64,000 bases of DNA from Bacterioplanoides sp. SCSIO 12839 (GCF_024397975.1 NZ_CP073745.1:3312501-3376500), one strand, 5' to 3'; numbered from the stretch's first letter, positions 1 through 7,959 are shown. Notes: a model not told the origin generated them from the sequence alone. Numbers and translations are program-made.

Positions 1-1059
1 GAACTCCAGGGGCGGCGCGGTGCATTAGTCGCGATCGAAGTCGCCAGTGGCGGTATCCTCAGTTTGTACAGCAACCCCAGCTTTGACCCGAATTTATTTG
101 TCACCGGCATTTCGCACAAAGATTATTCTGCATTACGTGACAATCCAGATCTGCCGCTATTTGACCGCACTCGTCGAGGCCAATACCCACCGGCCTCAAC
201 GTTAAAACCCTTTTTAGGGTTAGCCATGCTGGACGCTGGCACCACCAACTGGAGCGAAGAAATCGACGACCCCGGCTGGTATCAATTGCCCAATGATGAG
301 CGTGTTTATCGCGACTGGAAACGTAAAGGCCATGGCATGGTAGATATGCAGGACGCCATTGTGGAGTCGTGCGACACCTACTTTTATGAAATTGCGGTAC
401 GCACCGGTGTTGATGCTATCTCACCGTTTCTGGGGCAGTTTGGCTTCGGTAACAACGCCACTCTAGACGTGAACAATGCCCTGCGCGGTATTTTGCCCAG
501 CCGGGACTGGAAACAAAAACGCGCCAAAACCTTTTGGTACGCTGGCGATACCGTTAACCTCGGCATTGGCCAGGGTTATATGCTGGCCACTCCAATCCAG
601 CTGGCGACAGCAACCTCCGTGCTGGCCAACCGTGGCAAGTGGGTCACCCCGCGGTTGATTTATGCTCACAACGACACACTGGATCAGATTCCACACCCGG
701 ACACGCCGGATATTCAGCTGAAAAACCCGCAAGACTGGGACAAAATGTTTACCGCCATGCAAAAGGTAATCACTGGCACGCATGGCACCGCACGGCGTTT
801 ATTAGCCAATCTGAAATACCCCATTGCTGGTAAAACCGGTACCGCCCAGGTGGTTGGTATTAAACAGGATGAAGAGTATGACTCAGAAGCATTAAAAGAG
901 CGTTTGCGGGATCACGCCTTATTTATCGCGTTTGCCCCCATCGAACAGCCTGCTATTGCTGTCGCGGTGGTGGTTGAAAATGGTGAATCCGCCGGTAAAA
1001 CTGCCGCGCCAATTGCACAAAGCATCATCAACGAATATCTGGGAGGCGCTGAAGGCTGA
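1..1059 (+). CDS. mrdA: Penicillin-binding protein 2, C-terminal part (5' end outside window)
   Basis: Peptidoglycan DD-transpeptidase of the elongasome, anchored in the inner membrane and working with RodA. The frame is open from base 1, so the gene is cut by the window edge; about 352 C-terminal residues are present, against about 630 in the family. The visible part is the transpeptidase domain. The nucleophile motif STLK (Ser codon 196-198) is followed by the SxD form of the second motif in SCDTYFYE and by KTGTAQ near the end. SxD instead of SxN is usual for PBP2. The stop overlaps the rodA start as TGATG, so the two are translationally coupled. The first in-frame TTG at 64 is only an internal codon. 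Identification is firm from the motifs plus the rodA-mltB-rlpA neighbours. Confidence 0.96.
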   Translation, partial: ELQGRRGALVAIEVASGGILSLYSNPSFDPNLFVTGISHKDYSALRDNPDLPLFDRTRRGQYPPASTLKPFLGLAMLDAGTTNWSEEIDDPGWYQLPNDERVYRDWKRKGHGMVDMQDAIVESCDTYFYEIAVRTGVDAISPFLGQFGFGNNATLDVNNALRGILPSRDWKQKRAKTFWYAGDTVNLGIGQGYMLATPIQLATATSVLANRGKWVTPRLIYAHNDTLDQIPHPDTPDIQLKNPQDWDKMFTAMQKVITGTHGTARRLLANLKYPIAGKTGTAQVVGIKQDEEYDSEALKERLRDHALFIAFAPIEQPAIAVAVVVENGESAGKTAAPIAQSIINEYLGGAEG

Positions 1060-2204
1060 TGGCTGGCACTGACTTTTCCCGCACCATGTCTGAAACAACC
1101 AGCCAGCACGGCTTTGACCGCAGCCGCGCCTGGTTTGCCAGCATTCACGTTGACCTGATTTTATTGCTTCTATTGCTGGTACTGACGGGAAGTGGACTGC
1201 TGCTATTGTACAGCGCCAGCGGCCAGGACTGGCACATGGTCAAGCGTCAGGCCATTCATTATGGTATTGGTTTTGTTGCCCTGTTTATTGCGGCACAAAT
1301 TCCTCCAAGAATGTATCAACGTCTGGCCCCCTGGGGTTACGCCGCGGGCCTGATTGCCTTAATCGGTGTATTGGTTGCAGGCGTTGGTGCCAAGGGCGCA
1401 CAACGCTGGCTCGACCTGCCTGGATTACCGCGTTTTCAGCCGTCTGAGCTGGTAAAACTTGCCCTGCCATTAACGGTTGCCTGGTACATGGCCAAGCGCC
1501 CGGTACCTCCTAAGTTTTTTGATCTGGTCAAAGCGCTGGCAATCGTTGCCATACCCACCGTGCTGATTCTGAAACAGCCGGATTTAGGCACTTCCATTCT
1601 GGTCAGTACGTCCGGGTTATTGGTGCTGTTTTTTGCTGGTATGCCGTGGTGGCTGATTTTTTCGATGGTTGGCCTGGTTGCCGCCTGTGCACCACTGATG
1701 TGGTTTTTTGTGATGCGCGAATACCAGAAACAGCGGGTCTTAACCTTTCTGAACCCGGAGAGCGACCCACTCGGTTCTGGCTGGAACATCATTCAATCGA
1801 AAACCGCCATTGGTTCTGGTGGCATTGAAGGCAAAGGGTTTATGCAGGGCACCCAGTCGCAGCTGGAGTTCCTGCCGGAGAGCCATACTGACTTTATTAT
1901 TGCCGTGCTGGCGGAAGAACTCGGGCTTATTGGCGTGTTGGCGCTGCTGACACTGTATTTTCTGATTATCTTACGTTGCCTGATTTTATCCGTACGCTGT
2001 GAAACCTTATTCGGCCGTTTGTTGTCAGGTAGTTTAGCGGTCACATTTTTTATTTATGTGTTCGTAAATATTGGTATGGTCAGTGGCATCTTGCCAGTGG
2101 TCGGCGTACCCTTGCCATTGATTAGTTATGGCGGCACATCGGTTGTCAGTTTATTAGCCGCCTTCGGTATTCTGATGTCGATGAATACCCACAGCAAAAA
2201 ATAA
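1059..2204 (+). CDS. rodA: RodA, SEDS peptidoglycan glycosyltransferase
   Basis: Polytopic inner-membrane SEDS enzyme that polymerises lipid II into glycan strands for lateral wall growth, paired with PBP2. The 381 residues carry about ten hydrophobic segments. Family landmarks visible are the QPSELVK stretch, the KQPDLGTS stretch with the conserved Asp, the LGSGWNIIQSK loop, the FLPESHTDFI segment and the terminal PLPLISYGGTS. The ATG overlaps the mrdA stop, with a GGAGG element about 12 bases upstream; an internal ATG at 1086 is a less likely start. Length is close to E. coli RodA (370). It is in the same transcript as mrdA and mltB. Confidence 0.97.
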   Translation: MAGTDFSRTMSETTSQHGFDRSRAWFASIHVDLILLLLLLVLTGSGLLLLYSASGQDWHMVKRQAIHYGIGFVALFIAAQIPPRMYQRLAPWGYAAGLIALIGVLVAGVGAKGAQRWLDLPGLPRFQPSELVKLALPLTVAWYMAKRPVPPKFFDLVKALAIVAIPTVLILKQPDLGTSILVSTSGLLVLFFAGMPWWLIFSMVGLVAACAPLMWFFVMREYQKQRVLTFLNPESDPLGSGWNIIQSKTAIGSGGIEGKGFMQGTQSQLEFLPESHTDFIIAVLAEELGLIGVLALLTLYFLIILRCLILSVRCETLFGRLLSGSLAVTFFIYVFVNIGMVSGILPVVGVPLPLISYGGTSVVSLLAAFGILMSMNTHSKK

Positions 2205-2217
2205 GGACAGATTTTTT

Positions 2218-3201
2218 ATGATGCGTTTATCACGCTTAGCTGGAGTTGCCTCAGGTATTTTGACCTTATGGAGCCTGTCAGGCGCGTCTGCTTTTGCAGC
2301 CTATGACCAGCACCCTCGCTTTGAAGAATTCAGTAAAGAACTGGAAGCGGAATATCAGATTCCAGCCAGTGAAGCGAAAAAATGGTTATCCCAATCAAAG
2401 AAACTGGATTCCGTATTAGAAGCCATTCAACGCCCTGCAGAAAAAAGCAAAGAGTGGCATGAGTATCGACAAATTTTCCTCACCACAAAACGTATTGAGC
2501 AGGGTAAAGCCTTCCTGAAACAATACGATGATCTGCTGACCGAAGCCGAACAGAAATACGGCGTTAAAAAAGAAATTATTGCGGCAATCATTGGTGTTGA
2601 AACCTTTTATGGCAAACGCCAGGGCCGCTACCGGGTGCTAGACTCGTTATCCACTCTGGCCTTTGATTACCCCAAACGTCCATTGTTCTGGCGTGAATTA
2701 AAAGCCTTCTTTGCGCTAGCCGAAAAAGAGCAACTGGACCCGGCGGTGATCAAAGGTTCCTATGCTGGTGCAATGGGATATGGTCAGTTTATTCCTACCA
2801 GTTATCTGAGTTATGCCGTTGATGGTGATGGCGATGGCAAACGTGACCTGTGGAACAATCCGGCGGATGCCATTCATAGCGTCGCCAACTACTTTAAACG
2901 TCACGGCTGGCGTGATGGCGAACCCGTCACTCAACGTGTGCGTGTCACTGGTGATCAATATCAGCCAGTCGTTAACGATCGTCGTAAACCTAAGTGGACC
3001 GCCGGTGAGTTAAAAGCACTGGGGGTTACACCAACCGAAGCGATTGCTGACGACAAAGCCGCCACCCTGATGCGTTTAGAAGGTAAAAACGGAGCGGAGT
3101 TCTGGCTGGGGGAATACAACTTCTATGTGATCACCCGTTACAATCACAGCCGTATGTATGCCATGGCGGTTTACCAGCTTAGCGAAGAACTGGCGAAATA
3201 A
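2218..3201 (+). CDS. mltB: Membrane-bound lytic murein transglycosylase B
   Basis: Lytic transglycosylase that cleaves the MurNAc-GlcNAc bond with formation of 1,6-anhydroMurNAc. The 327 residues begin with a signal peptide ending near ASAFA; there is no lipobox cysteine, so unlike E. coli MltB it looks soluble or periplasmic (as in SltB-type members). The catalytic Glu is in GVETFYG at about residue 128, and the MltB/SLH signature AGAMGYGQFIPTSY followed by the DGDGDGKRDLW loop (EF-hand-like, metal binding in this family) is intact. The gene lies 13 bases after rodA and one base before rlpA, so it belongs to the elongasome operon. Confidence 0.95.
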   Translation: MMRLSRLAGVASGILTLWSLSGASAFAAYDQHPRFEEFSKELEAEYQIPASEAKKWLSQSKKLDSVLEAIQRPAEKSKEWHEYRQIFLTTKRIEQGKAFLKQYDDLLTEAEQKYGVKKEIIAAIIGVETFYGKRQGRYRVLDSLSTLAFDYPKRPLFWRELKAFFALAEKEQLDPAVIKGSYAGAMGYGQFIPTSYLSYAVDGDGDGKRDLWNNPADAIHSVANYFKRHGWRDGEPVTQRVRVTGDQYQPVVNDRRKPKWTAGELKALGVTPTEAIADDKAATLMRLEGKNGAEFWLGEYNFYVITRYNHSRMYAMAVYQLSEELAK

Positions 3202-3202
3202 A

Positions 3203-3991
3203 ATGCGCCATATCGTTGTTTCTCTTTCCGCTGTTCTTCTCGCAGCCAGCACTCTGCTGGCTGGTTGCAGCAGTTCTCGCTATCAGCACTCGCAAGATTT
3301 TACGCCCGCACCAATCGCCGATGTTCAGGCACTAAAAGAACCAACTCCCAGAATTGAAGCAAAGAGTGTGATGGGCAACCCCAAGCGTTACACCGTGTTG
3401 GGCAAAGAGTATCAGGTGATGGACAGTGCAGACGGCTACAGCGGTCGCGGTATTGCTTCCTGGTATGGCATGAAATTTCATGGACATCAGACCTCCAATG
3501 GTGAGATCTATGATGTTTATCAATTCACTGCCGCTCATAAAACACTGCCTTTACCCAGCTACGTTCGTGTTACCCGCCTGGATAACAACCAGTCTGTGGT
3601 TGTCCGGGTGAACGACCGCGGGCCTTTTCACGAGGGTCGCATCATCGACCTTTCATACGCGGCTGCCGTCAAGCTGGGGATCCACAAGCAAGGTACCGCT
3701 AACGTTCAGGTCGATGTCATTCATCCGCCAAAGAATCAATCCGAACGCTGGGTTCAAGTAGGGGCATTGTCGGATCCAACGGCGGCTAAAAAGCTACAGC
3801 AGCGCTTACAAACAGAATTAGGCAGTGATACTCAGGTGGGTGTTACAACCGTGAGGCATTCACAACAGCTGACATTGCACAAAGTCAGGATTGGCCCGGT
3901 TGAAGAAGGCGAACCATTACAGGCATTACTTCAACGTTTACAGGCGATGAACATCAACCAGCCATTACTGCTGGCGCGCCACCAGCTCTGA
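3203..3991 (+). CDS. rlpA: RlpA, septal-ring lytic transglycosylase lipoprotein
   Basis: Outer-membrane lipoprotein that cleaves naked glycan strands and localises to division sites. I place the start at the ATG of 3203, one base after the mltB stop, because it gives a clean lipoprotein signal with lipobox LLAGC; an upstream in-frame ATG at 3158 lies inside mltB. About 262 residues. The double-psi beta-barrel domain is seen from GRGIASWYG through VRVNDRGPFHEGRIIDLS (approximate residues 80-165), and a C-terminal SPOR domain begins near RWVQVGALSD. Pseudomonas RlpA with the same layout has lytic activity. It is the last gene of the mrdA-rodA-mltB-rlpA unit here; dacA, often next in other genomes, is absent. 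Confidence 0.95.
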   Translation: MRHIVVSLSAVLLAASTLLAGCSSSRYQHSQDFTPAPIADVQALKEPTPRIEAKSVMGNPKRYTVLGKEYQVMDSADGYSGRGIASWYGMKFHGHQTSNGEIYDVYQFTAAHKTLPLPSYVRVTRLDNNQSVVVRVNDRGPFHEGRIIDLSYAAAVKLGIHKQGTANVQVDVIHPPKNQSERWVQVGALSDPTAAKKLQQRLQTELGSDTQVGVTTVRHSQQLTLHKVRIGPVEEGEPLQALLQRLQAMNINQPLLLARHQL

Positions 3992-4008
3992 GAAAATAAA
4001 AAGCGGAT

Positions 4009-4041
4009 AAAAAAGGGGCCATAACCACAAGGGTTAGGCCC
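4009..4041 (-). terminator. Rho-independent terminator of the ccoM-like gene
   Basis: Read on the minus strand, GGGCC-T-AACC pairs with GGTT-A-TGGCCC around a short loop and is followed at once by a run of six T. It lies about 100 bases beyond the stop of the small minus-strand gene at 4145-4264. The stem could also slow plus-strand transcripts from rlpA, but the T run is on the minus-strand side. Confidence 0.8.
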
Positions 4042-4144
4042 AGAGGCAAGGTACTCACTCAGAGAGCAAGATGCTCAGCGCAGAAAAGGAAACAACCTCA
4101 GATGTCACGACTGCGAGCGTGGCACCCGGTTTTAAAAGCGTTAG

Positions 4145-4264
4145 TTATTCGCCGGTGCCGTGCTTTTTGATGTCATTTTTAACGGCCAGGTAAAAGCCTA
4201 CAAAAAAAGCACAAGTCAGCCCTACAATGGCTAAACCAGCAAATACCACTTCATCCATAAACAT
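4145..4264 (-). CDS. ccoM: CcoM-like cbb3 cytochrome oxidase small subunit (39 aa)
   Basis: A 39-residue frame too short for usual gene callers. It starts MFMDEVVFAGLAIVG, runs through one hydrophobic helix ending FFVGFYLAV and finishes with a charged tail KNDIKKHGTGE. A single transmembrane helix after a short MF-x-D-x-VV start matches my memory of the CcoM small subunit of Pseudomonas stutzeri cbb3-type oxidase, which supports assembly or stability of the complex. A strong GAGGTGA ribosome site lies 6 bases before the ATG. Two FNR/Anr boxes lie upstream and a terminator downstream, so it is a one-gene unit, as expected for a microaerobic oxidase part. The ccoNOPQ genes are not in this window. 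The reading frame is sure; the name is probable. Confidence 0.8.
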   Translation of the reverse strand: MFMDEVVFAGLAIVGLTCAFFVGFYLAVKNDIKKHGTGE

Positions 4265-4328
4265 AATGCTCACCTCTCTCTCGTATTTTTGTGTACTGGT
4301 GGAAACACCAGCTCAATTGCTATGCAAT

Positions 4329-4370
4329 TAATTTAGCAGCGACGGCAGAGGTGAACTTGATACATATCAA
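4329..4370 (-). promoter_or_regulatory. FNR/Anr box and promoter of the ccoM-like gene
   Basis: Bases 4357-4370 read TTGATACATATCAA, an exact match to the FNR/Anr consensus TTGAT-N4-ATCAA. The box centre is about 41.5 bases above a predicted start near 4322, and a TAAATT element sits at the matching -10 position on the minus strand (about 4330-4335). This is the geometry of a class II FNR-activated promoter. The transcript start is inferred from spacing alone. Confidence 0.85.
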
Positions 4371-4406
4371 GGGATTTTAGTCGTAACCAAGGACCCGGAT
4401 ACAAGC

Positions 4407-4420
4407 TTGATACAAGTCAA
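4407..4420 (-). promoter_or_regulatory. Second, upstream FNR/Anr box
   Basis: TTGATACAAGTCAA differs from the FNR consensus by one base in the second half-site. It lies exactly 50 bases above the first box, centred near -91.5 relative to the inferred ccoM start, a position known for class I or tandem FNR sites. From here to 4597 I see no gene, only A-rich sequence with three copies of CATACAAA. Confidence 0.7.
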
Positions 4421-4597
4421 ATGGCCATACAAAAACAAAGGGAATGGTATATTACTTGCTGAGCATACAAACAAGCATCATACAAAAGGTGAAAAGAAAC
4501 ACGAGTAGTTTGATGACACCATGTTCAGTGATTGGGCGTGCATACTTTAATCGCACCATCATATTGCACACCCAATTATCAATCAGGAACTAAAACG

Positions 4598-4903
4598 TCA
4601 GGCCATGACCACCTGGCCACGGTAAATTTTTTGGGTACGCTTAGCCGTCCGGGCAGCATCATCCACAACATATGCGGCTCCACGATACATCCTGGGCTCA
4701 GTTGTAAATGCCGGAGAAGGCTCCTGAGAAGGCAAAAAATCTTCGATCAGGGCTAATAGAGCCGGGCTGACACCACTTTGCACCAGCGTTCGCAGATCAT
4801 GCTCCAGTGTTGGCGAATCATAATGAATAATGCAACCCTGCTCTTCTTTGGCAAGACGTTTGATTTTTTGCAGAGTAGCGATACTTTGGCGGTTAAATTC
4901 CAC
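4598..4903 (-). CDS. Small unknown protein with two YRG motifs (DUF4278-like?)
   Basis: 101 residues. The GTG start (4901-4903) is chosen for a GGAG ribosome site 8 bases upstream. The N-terminal half is a predicted helical, charged region (QKIKRLAKEEQG...). The C-terminal 35 residues hold two spaced motifs, MYRGAAY and IYRGQVV. Paired YRG-x-x-Y motifs recall the short DUF4278 proteins, but that is a tentative resemblance from memory. No signal peptide or membrane helix. It lies about 50 bases beyond the end of the GT4 gene and may share its transcript. Function unknown. Confidence 0.6.
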   Translation of the reverse strand: MEFNRQSIATLQKIKRLAKEEQGCIIHYDSPTLEHDLRTLVQSGVSPALLALIEDFLPSQEPSPAFTTEPRMYRGAAYVVDDAARTAKRTQKIYRGQVVMA

Positions 4904-4952
4904 AGGCCGATCTCCATGATAATAGTTTTACTATTATCAGATAGAGCAAACC

Positions 4953-6125
4953 TCATACCATGGTTTGAATCTTTGCCGACACTGTCACCGGCTCACAATA
5001 AAGCGCTTGCTTCACGTGATGATCAAACAAATCTGCAACAGCGCTCCAACTTGCCTGCTCGGCATGAGTTCGGGCTGTCTTGCCTGCTTCGGATAAGTCC
5101 AGATTTAACAGCTGTTGAAATGCCTGAGTAAAGTTATCGGTGTCTTCCCCCGGAGCCAGATAACCGTTTTCTCCGTTACGAATAAACTGAGAAGCTGCAG
5201 CCAAGTCATAGGCGACGACCGGTAAACCACTCGCCATGGCTTCCAGCGTGACCAAACCAAATGTCTCTGTCAGGCTGGCAAACACAAAACAGTCTGACGA
5301 CGCATAATGCCTTGCCAGCGCCTCTCCGGTTTTTACGCCAGCAAAAACAATATCCGGATTTTGTTGTTCCAACTCATCACGCATCGGCCCATCCCCAACC
5401 ATCACCAGGCGCAAATCCGGATGTTGCTGCTGGCATTGACGAAAACTGCTGATCACTTGTGGGATATTTTTTTCGGCGGCAATACGGCCGACATACAAAG
5501 CCACGGGTTGTTCTGGAGTGATGCCCCACTGCTGTCGTAATTGTATTGAGCGTCGCTTGGGGTGGAACAATTCACAATCCACACCATGCGGTAAAACATG
5601 AACATTTAGAAAATCAGACTGTCGCAAAAAATCAGCACTTTCCCGTGACGGTACCAGAGTCGCCAGTGTTTTATTGTGAAAACGCCGTAACCAGTTCAGC
5701 GTGAGGTTTTTAATCCAACCAAAACCGTAATAACTGCTGTAACGGTGAAAATTAGTATGAAAGGCACTCAGCACGGGCAGCGTTCGACGTTGTGCCTCTT
5801 TTAAAGCGGAATAACCCAGCGGGCCTTCGGTGGCAATAAAGATCAGGTCTGGCTGAAACTGCTGCCACGCTGATGAAATTTTATTCTTTGCAGGCAAGCC
5901 AATTTGCAAATCCGGATACATAGGAATAGTAATTCCGGACGTCCAGATTTCTTCCTCTTCCGGTAACCAGTTTTTTTTGGGGGTCGTACGAATAATCTGA
6001 ACACGATAGCGCTTTGAGTCCAGCGAGCTAATTAAATGGCGCAAAGAATTGGCCACGCCATTCACATCAGGGACGTACGTTTCAGTAACAATGCTGATTC
6101 GGATGGGAGTCATAACGGGGCTCAT
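4953..6125 (-). CDS. GT4-family glycosyltransferase, MgtA/SqdX-like (paralogue 1)
   Basis: A 390-residue retaining glycosyltransferase of the GT-B fold, probably a cytoplasmic enzyme acting at the inner membrane face. The N-terminal acceptor domain opens with VTETYVPDVNGVANSLRHL, a start shared with MgtA (GDP-mannose-dependent mannosyltransferase) and SqdX-type lipid glycosyltransferases. The donor domain contains YVGRIAAEKN, GDGPMRDEL and the EX7E motif in ETFGLVTLE. A second copy of the family is at 17823-19046. The start at 6125 has no clear ribosome site; ATG at 6113 is an alternative. A Pho-box-like pair lies 33 bases upstream. Glycolipid synthesis is my inference; sugar donor and acceptor are not readable. 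Confidence 0.88.
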   Translation of the reverse strand: MSPVMTPIRISIVTETYVPDVNGVANSLRHLISSLDSKRYRVQIIRTTPKKNWLPEEEEIWTSGITIPMYPDLQIGLPAKNKISSAWQQFQPDLIFIATEGPLGYSALKEAQRRTLPVLSAFHTNFHRYSSYYGFGWIKNLTLNWLRRFHNKTLATLVPSRESADFLRQSDFLNVHVLPHGVDCELFHPKRRSIQLRQQWGITPEQPVALYVGRIAAEKNIPQVISSFRQCQQQHPDLRLVMVGDGPMRDELEQQNPDIVFAGVKTGEALARHYASSDCFVFASLTETFGLVTLEAMASGLPVVAYDLAAASQFIRNGENGYLAPGEDTDNFTQAFQQLLNLDLSEAGKTARTHAEQASWSAVADLFDHHVKQALYCEPVTVSAKIQTMV

Positions 6126-6157
6126 GGTTAGTATTTAACCAGTTTGCCCCGCTGGTG

Positions 6158-6175
6158 ATGACAGTTTAATGAAAC
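6158..6175 (-). promoter_or_regulatory. Pho-box-like site upstream of GT4 paralogue 1
   Basis: The minus strand reads GTTTCAT-TAAA-CTGTCAT: two PhoB half-sites on an 11-base period with an A/T-rich 4-base spacer, the second exact to CTGTCAT and the first 5 of 7. A possible -10 (TAAATA, about 6132-6137) is some 20 bases downstream, farther than in E. coli pho promoters, which weakens the call. Confidence 0.5.
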
Positions 6176-6238
6176 GTCATGATCAGGATTAAGATAAGGC
6201 TATTCAAATGCCTAGTTCAGATACTTCATTCAGCTACC

Positions 6239-6940
6239 TTATTCAGATAGTTTTGCCAGACGATAACGTAGCTGTCTTGGGGTCAGGCCCAGCACTTTTG
6301 CTGCCATGGTTTTATTGCCATTACATTTTTCGATAGCGTCACGAATATCGCTCAATTCGTCGCCCGTGACACGTTGATAAGGACGGGCATAAAGCGTTTT
6401 AAAGTTAGGCACCACCTGAGTCGCTAACATCTGAGCTATTTGTGCCCCCAGGAAACTCAACAGCGATAACTCCAGTGACGCTCCATTGGTATTCCGCAGG
6501 TCAATCACCAGCACGGCCAATACCGACTGACGTAATACCAGAGGCATCAACAGGCAGCGGTCCTGGGTTGTCAGCTTGCTGTGCGCCGGAACAAAGACAT
6601 CAGCCCGCTCACGGCCATCTTTGATAACCAGCCATTCGCGGGATTCAAACTGACGGCATAATGCGTGCTGTACAGCAAAACTGTAGACGCCGTTACTGAC
6701 ACCGGTTGAACAGAATTGGGCCTTAAAACGGCTTGGAGAGTCGGGCACCGCGACCGAAATATTTTGCAGGCCGGTATTTTCACATGCCAGCGATAAAATA
6801 CGCTGAATGCTGTCTTCATCCTGATAGCGTTCTTGCAGGATGGAAGCCAGAGAGTCAAACAGATCGGCATGAAAAGCCGTTGAAAAGTGTCCGCTGTGGC
6901 TAACAGTACGGTAATCCTGGATATCGGCAACTGAGTGCAT
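6239..6940 (-). CDS. GAF-domain regulator with NifA-type Fis helix-turn-helix, no AAA+ domain
   Basis: About 233 residues from the ATG at 6940, preceded by AGGAA. A GAF-like sensor domain spans roughly residues 30-180 (ACENTGLQNISVAV through LLSFLGAQIAQML). The last 40 residues are a Fis/HTH_8 DNA-binding unit: DIRDAIEKCNGNKTMAAKV, then GLTPRQLRYRLAKL. The GLTPRQ form recalls the C-terminus of NifA more than NtrC. The central sigma54-activating AAA+ module with GAFTGA is missing entirely, and the linker is only about 20 residues, so it cannot open a sigma54 complex itself. It may act as a repressor or anti-activator. It has its own sigma54-like promoter. Ligand unknown. Confidence 0.8.
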   Translation of the reverse strand: MHSVADIQDYRTVSHSGHFSTAFHADLFDSLASILQERYQDEDSIQRILSLACENTGLQNISVAVPDSPSRFKAQFCSTGVSNGVYSFAVQHALCRQFESREWLVIKDGRERADVFVPAHSKLTTQDRCLLMPLVLRQSVLAVLVIDLRNTNGASLELSLLSFLGAQIAQMLATQVVPNFKTLYARPYQRVTGDELSDIRDAIEKCNGNKTMAAKVLGLTPRQLRYRLAKLSE

Positions 6941-6984
6941 AAGCAATTCCTTTAGAATCTGGCGGCGTCGGTTATCAACCGTTT

Positions 6985-7001
6985 CGCAAACTCTGTACCA
7001 A
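6985..7001 (-). promoter_or_regulatory. Sigma54-type -24/-12 promoter of the GAF/Fis regulator
   Basis: The minus strand reads TTGGTACAGAGTTTGCG: GG and GC are separated by exactly 10 bases and the flanks match TGGyAC-N5-TTGCr. The predicted start is near 6975, about 35 bases before the ATG. A small palindrome CGGTT-ATC-AACCG (6969-6981) overlaps that predicted start and could be an operator. Confidence 0.6.
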
Positions 7002-7081
7002 GCAGCTTAAAACCCAAAAAAATAAAGCCTAAGCCATTGAATTAAATAAACTTTTACCCCAACAAACAGATTTAGCGCCAT

Positions 7082-7113
7082 AAAAAATGGCGCCTTTGTC
7101 ATGCGCCATTTTT
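7082..7113 (-). terminator. Bidirectional terminator after the CBS-domain gene
   Basis: ATGGCGC pairs with GCGCCAT and is followed by T6 on the minus strand and T5 on the plus strand. A third copy of the arm (GCGCCAT at 7075-7081) lies just beyond and allows an alternative hairpin GGCGCCAT-T5-ATGGCGCT. It closes the minus-strand run that begins with DUF2788. Confidence 0.8.
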
Positions 7114-7221
7114 AAGCATTTATAATTTTATCACGAACCAATTAAGTGCACTCAATCAGCACCCCACCGTTCGCAACAACAGCAATAGCGCTCGTAACAG
7201 CAGTGTCCGTACTAACAAGCG

Positions 7222-7656
7222 TCAGGCAATACTGGGGTCATCATTGGGCAGGTATTCCTTTTTCAGCCAGGATGCAAATCCGCGGCAGGCATCCTGACTG
7301 GTCAGGATGCCTGCCAGACGATCCTGCTTTAACACCAATACTGCGTTAATCCCTAACTCCGCCATACCCTCCAGCACAACATCGAGGCGCGTGTGCAGAT
7401 CAACTTCTTTGATTTGCTGGTGACACATATCGCCGGCGGTTAATTCAGTTAATTCAGAAGCCTGGTGCCCGGGCTGTAATGCCAGCTTGATATCTTCACT
7501 ACTGAGCAAACCAATCACTTTATGGCCCGACATCACGGGTAAATGATGGCAGTCATGTTCCTCCATGAGCTCAGCAGCATTCGCTAAAGGCATCGCCTCG
7601 TCCACATGAACCGGAAAGGCCGTCATAATTTCACCAAGGGTTGGCATATGGCGCAT
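7222..7656 (-). CDS. CBS-domain-pair protein
   Basis: 144 residues from the ATG at 7656; the ATG at 7662 is only one base from the AGGAG element, which is correctly spaced for 7656. It is made of two CBS domains and nothing else: the first is TLGEIMTAFPVHVDE through HHLPVMSGHKVIGLLSSEDI, the second TAGDMCHQQIKEVDLH through AVLVLKQDRLAGILTSQDAC. CBS pairs bind adenosine nucleotides and sense energy state or act as a regulatory subunit. Cytoplasmic, with no enzyme domain attached. The partner is unknown; it lies 45 bases after the DUF4404 gene. Confidence 0.88.
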   Translation of the reverse strand: MRHMPTLGEIMTAFPVHVDEAMPLANAAELMEEHDCHHLPVMSGHKVIGLLSSEDIKLALQPGHQASELTELTAGDMCHQQIKEVDLHTRLDVVLEGMAELGINAVLVLKQDRLAGILTSQDACRGFASWLKKEYLPNDDPSIA

Positions 7657-7701
7657 GTCCATTCTCCTGAAGCAATAAAGTATCGATTAAGATAACAGCA
7701 G

Positions 7702-7959
7702 TTACACGCCGATACGACTCAGCGTATCCAGAATTTGCTTCAGCACTTCCGACAACGCCGGGTGATCCTGTTCGAAACGAATCGCCTGTTGCTGAACCTG
7801 ATTGTTAAGACCCGGCTCGGGTTGAACATCATGGGGCTGGTTAGCAATATCAGCCGCGATTGACTGCAACAACTGGCGACTCTCATCATCCAGATCCGGA
7901 TGTTGCTGTAACATACTGTGCAGCTGTTTAAGTTGCTGCTTTAAGGTTTCCTGTGGCAT
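7702..7959 (-). CDS. DUF4404 family protein
   Basis: 85 residues, all alpha and Gln/Leu-rich. The family pattern is clear: a first helix TLKQQLKQLHSMLQQ, the DLDDESRQLLQSIAADI segment, then FEQDHPALSEVLKQILDTLSRIGV, which is the conserved C-terminal signature (HPAL..AL..I.D.LS.mGI). No signal peptide. Proteins of this family are small, soluble and without a known function. It is preceded by an AGGAGAAG ribosome site and lies between the CBS gene and the 167-residue unknown. Confidence 0.85.
   Translation of the reverse strand: MPQETLKQQLKQLHSMLQQHPDLDDESRQLLQSIAADIANQPHDVQPEPGLNNQVQQQAIRFEQDHPALSEVLKQILDTLSRIGV

Noticed and set aside
3992-4144. Possible dacA or lipoate genes after rlpA
   Set aside because: The common neighbours of rlpA are not here. 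The gap holds only the terminator and the end of the ccoM-like gene on the other strand.
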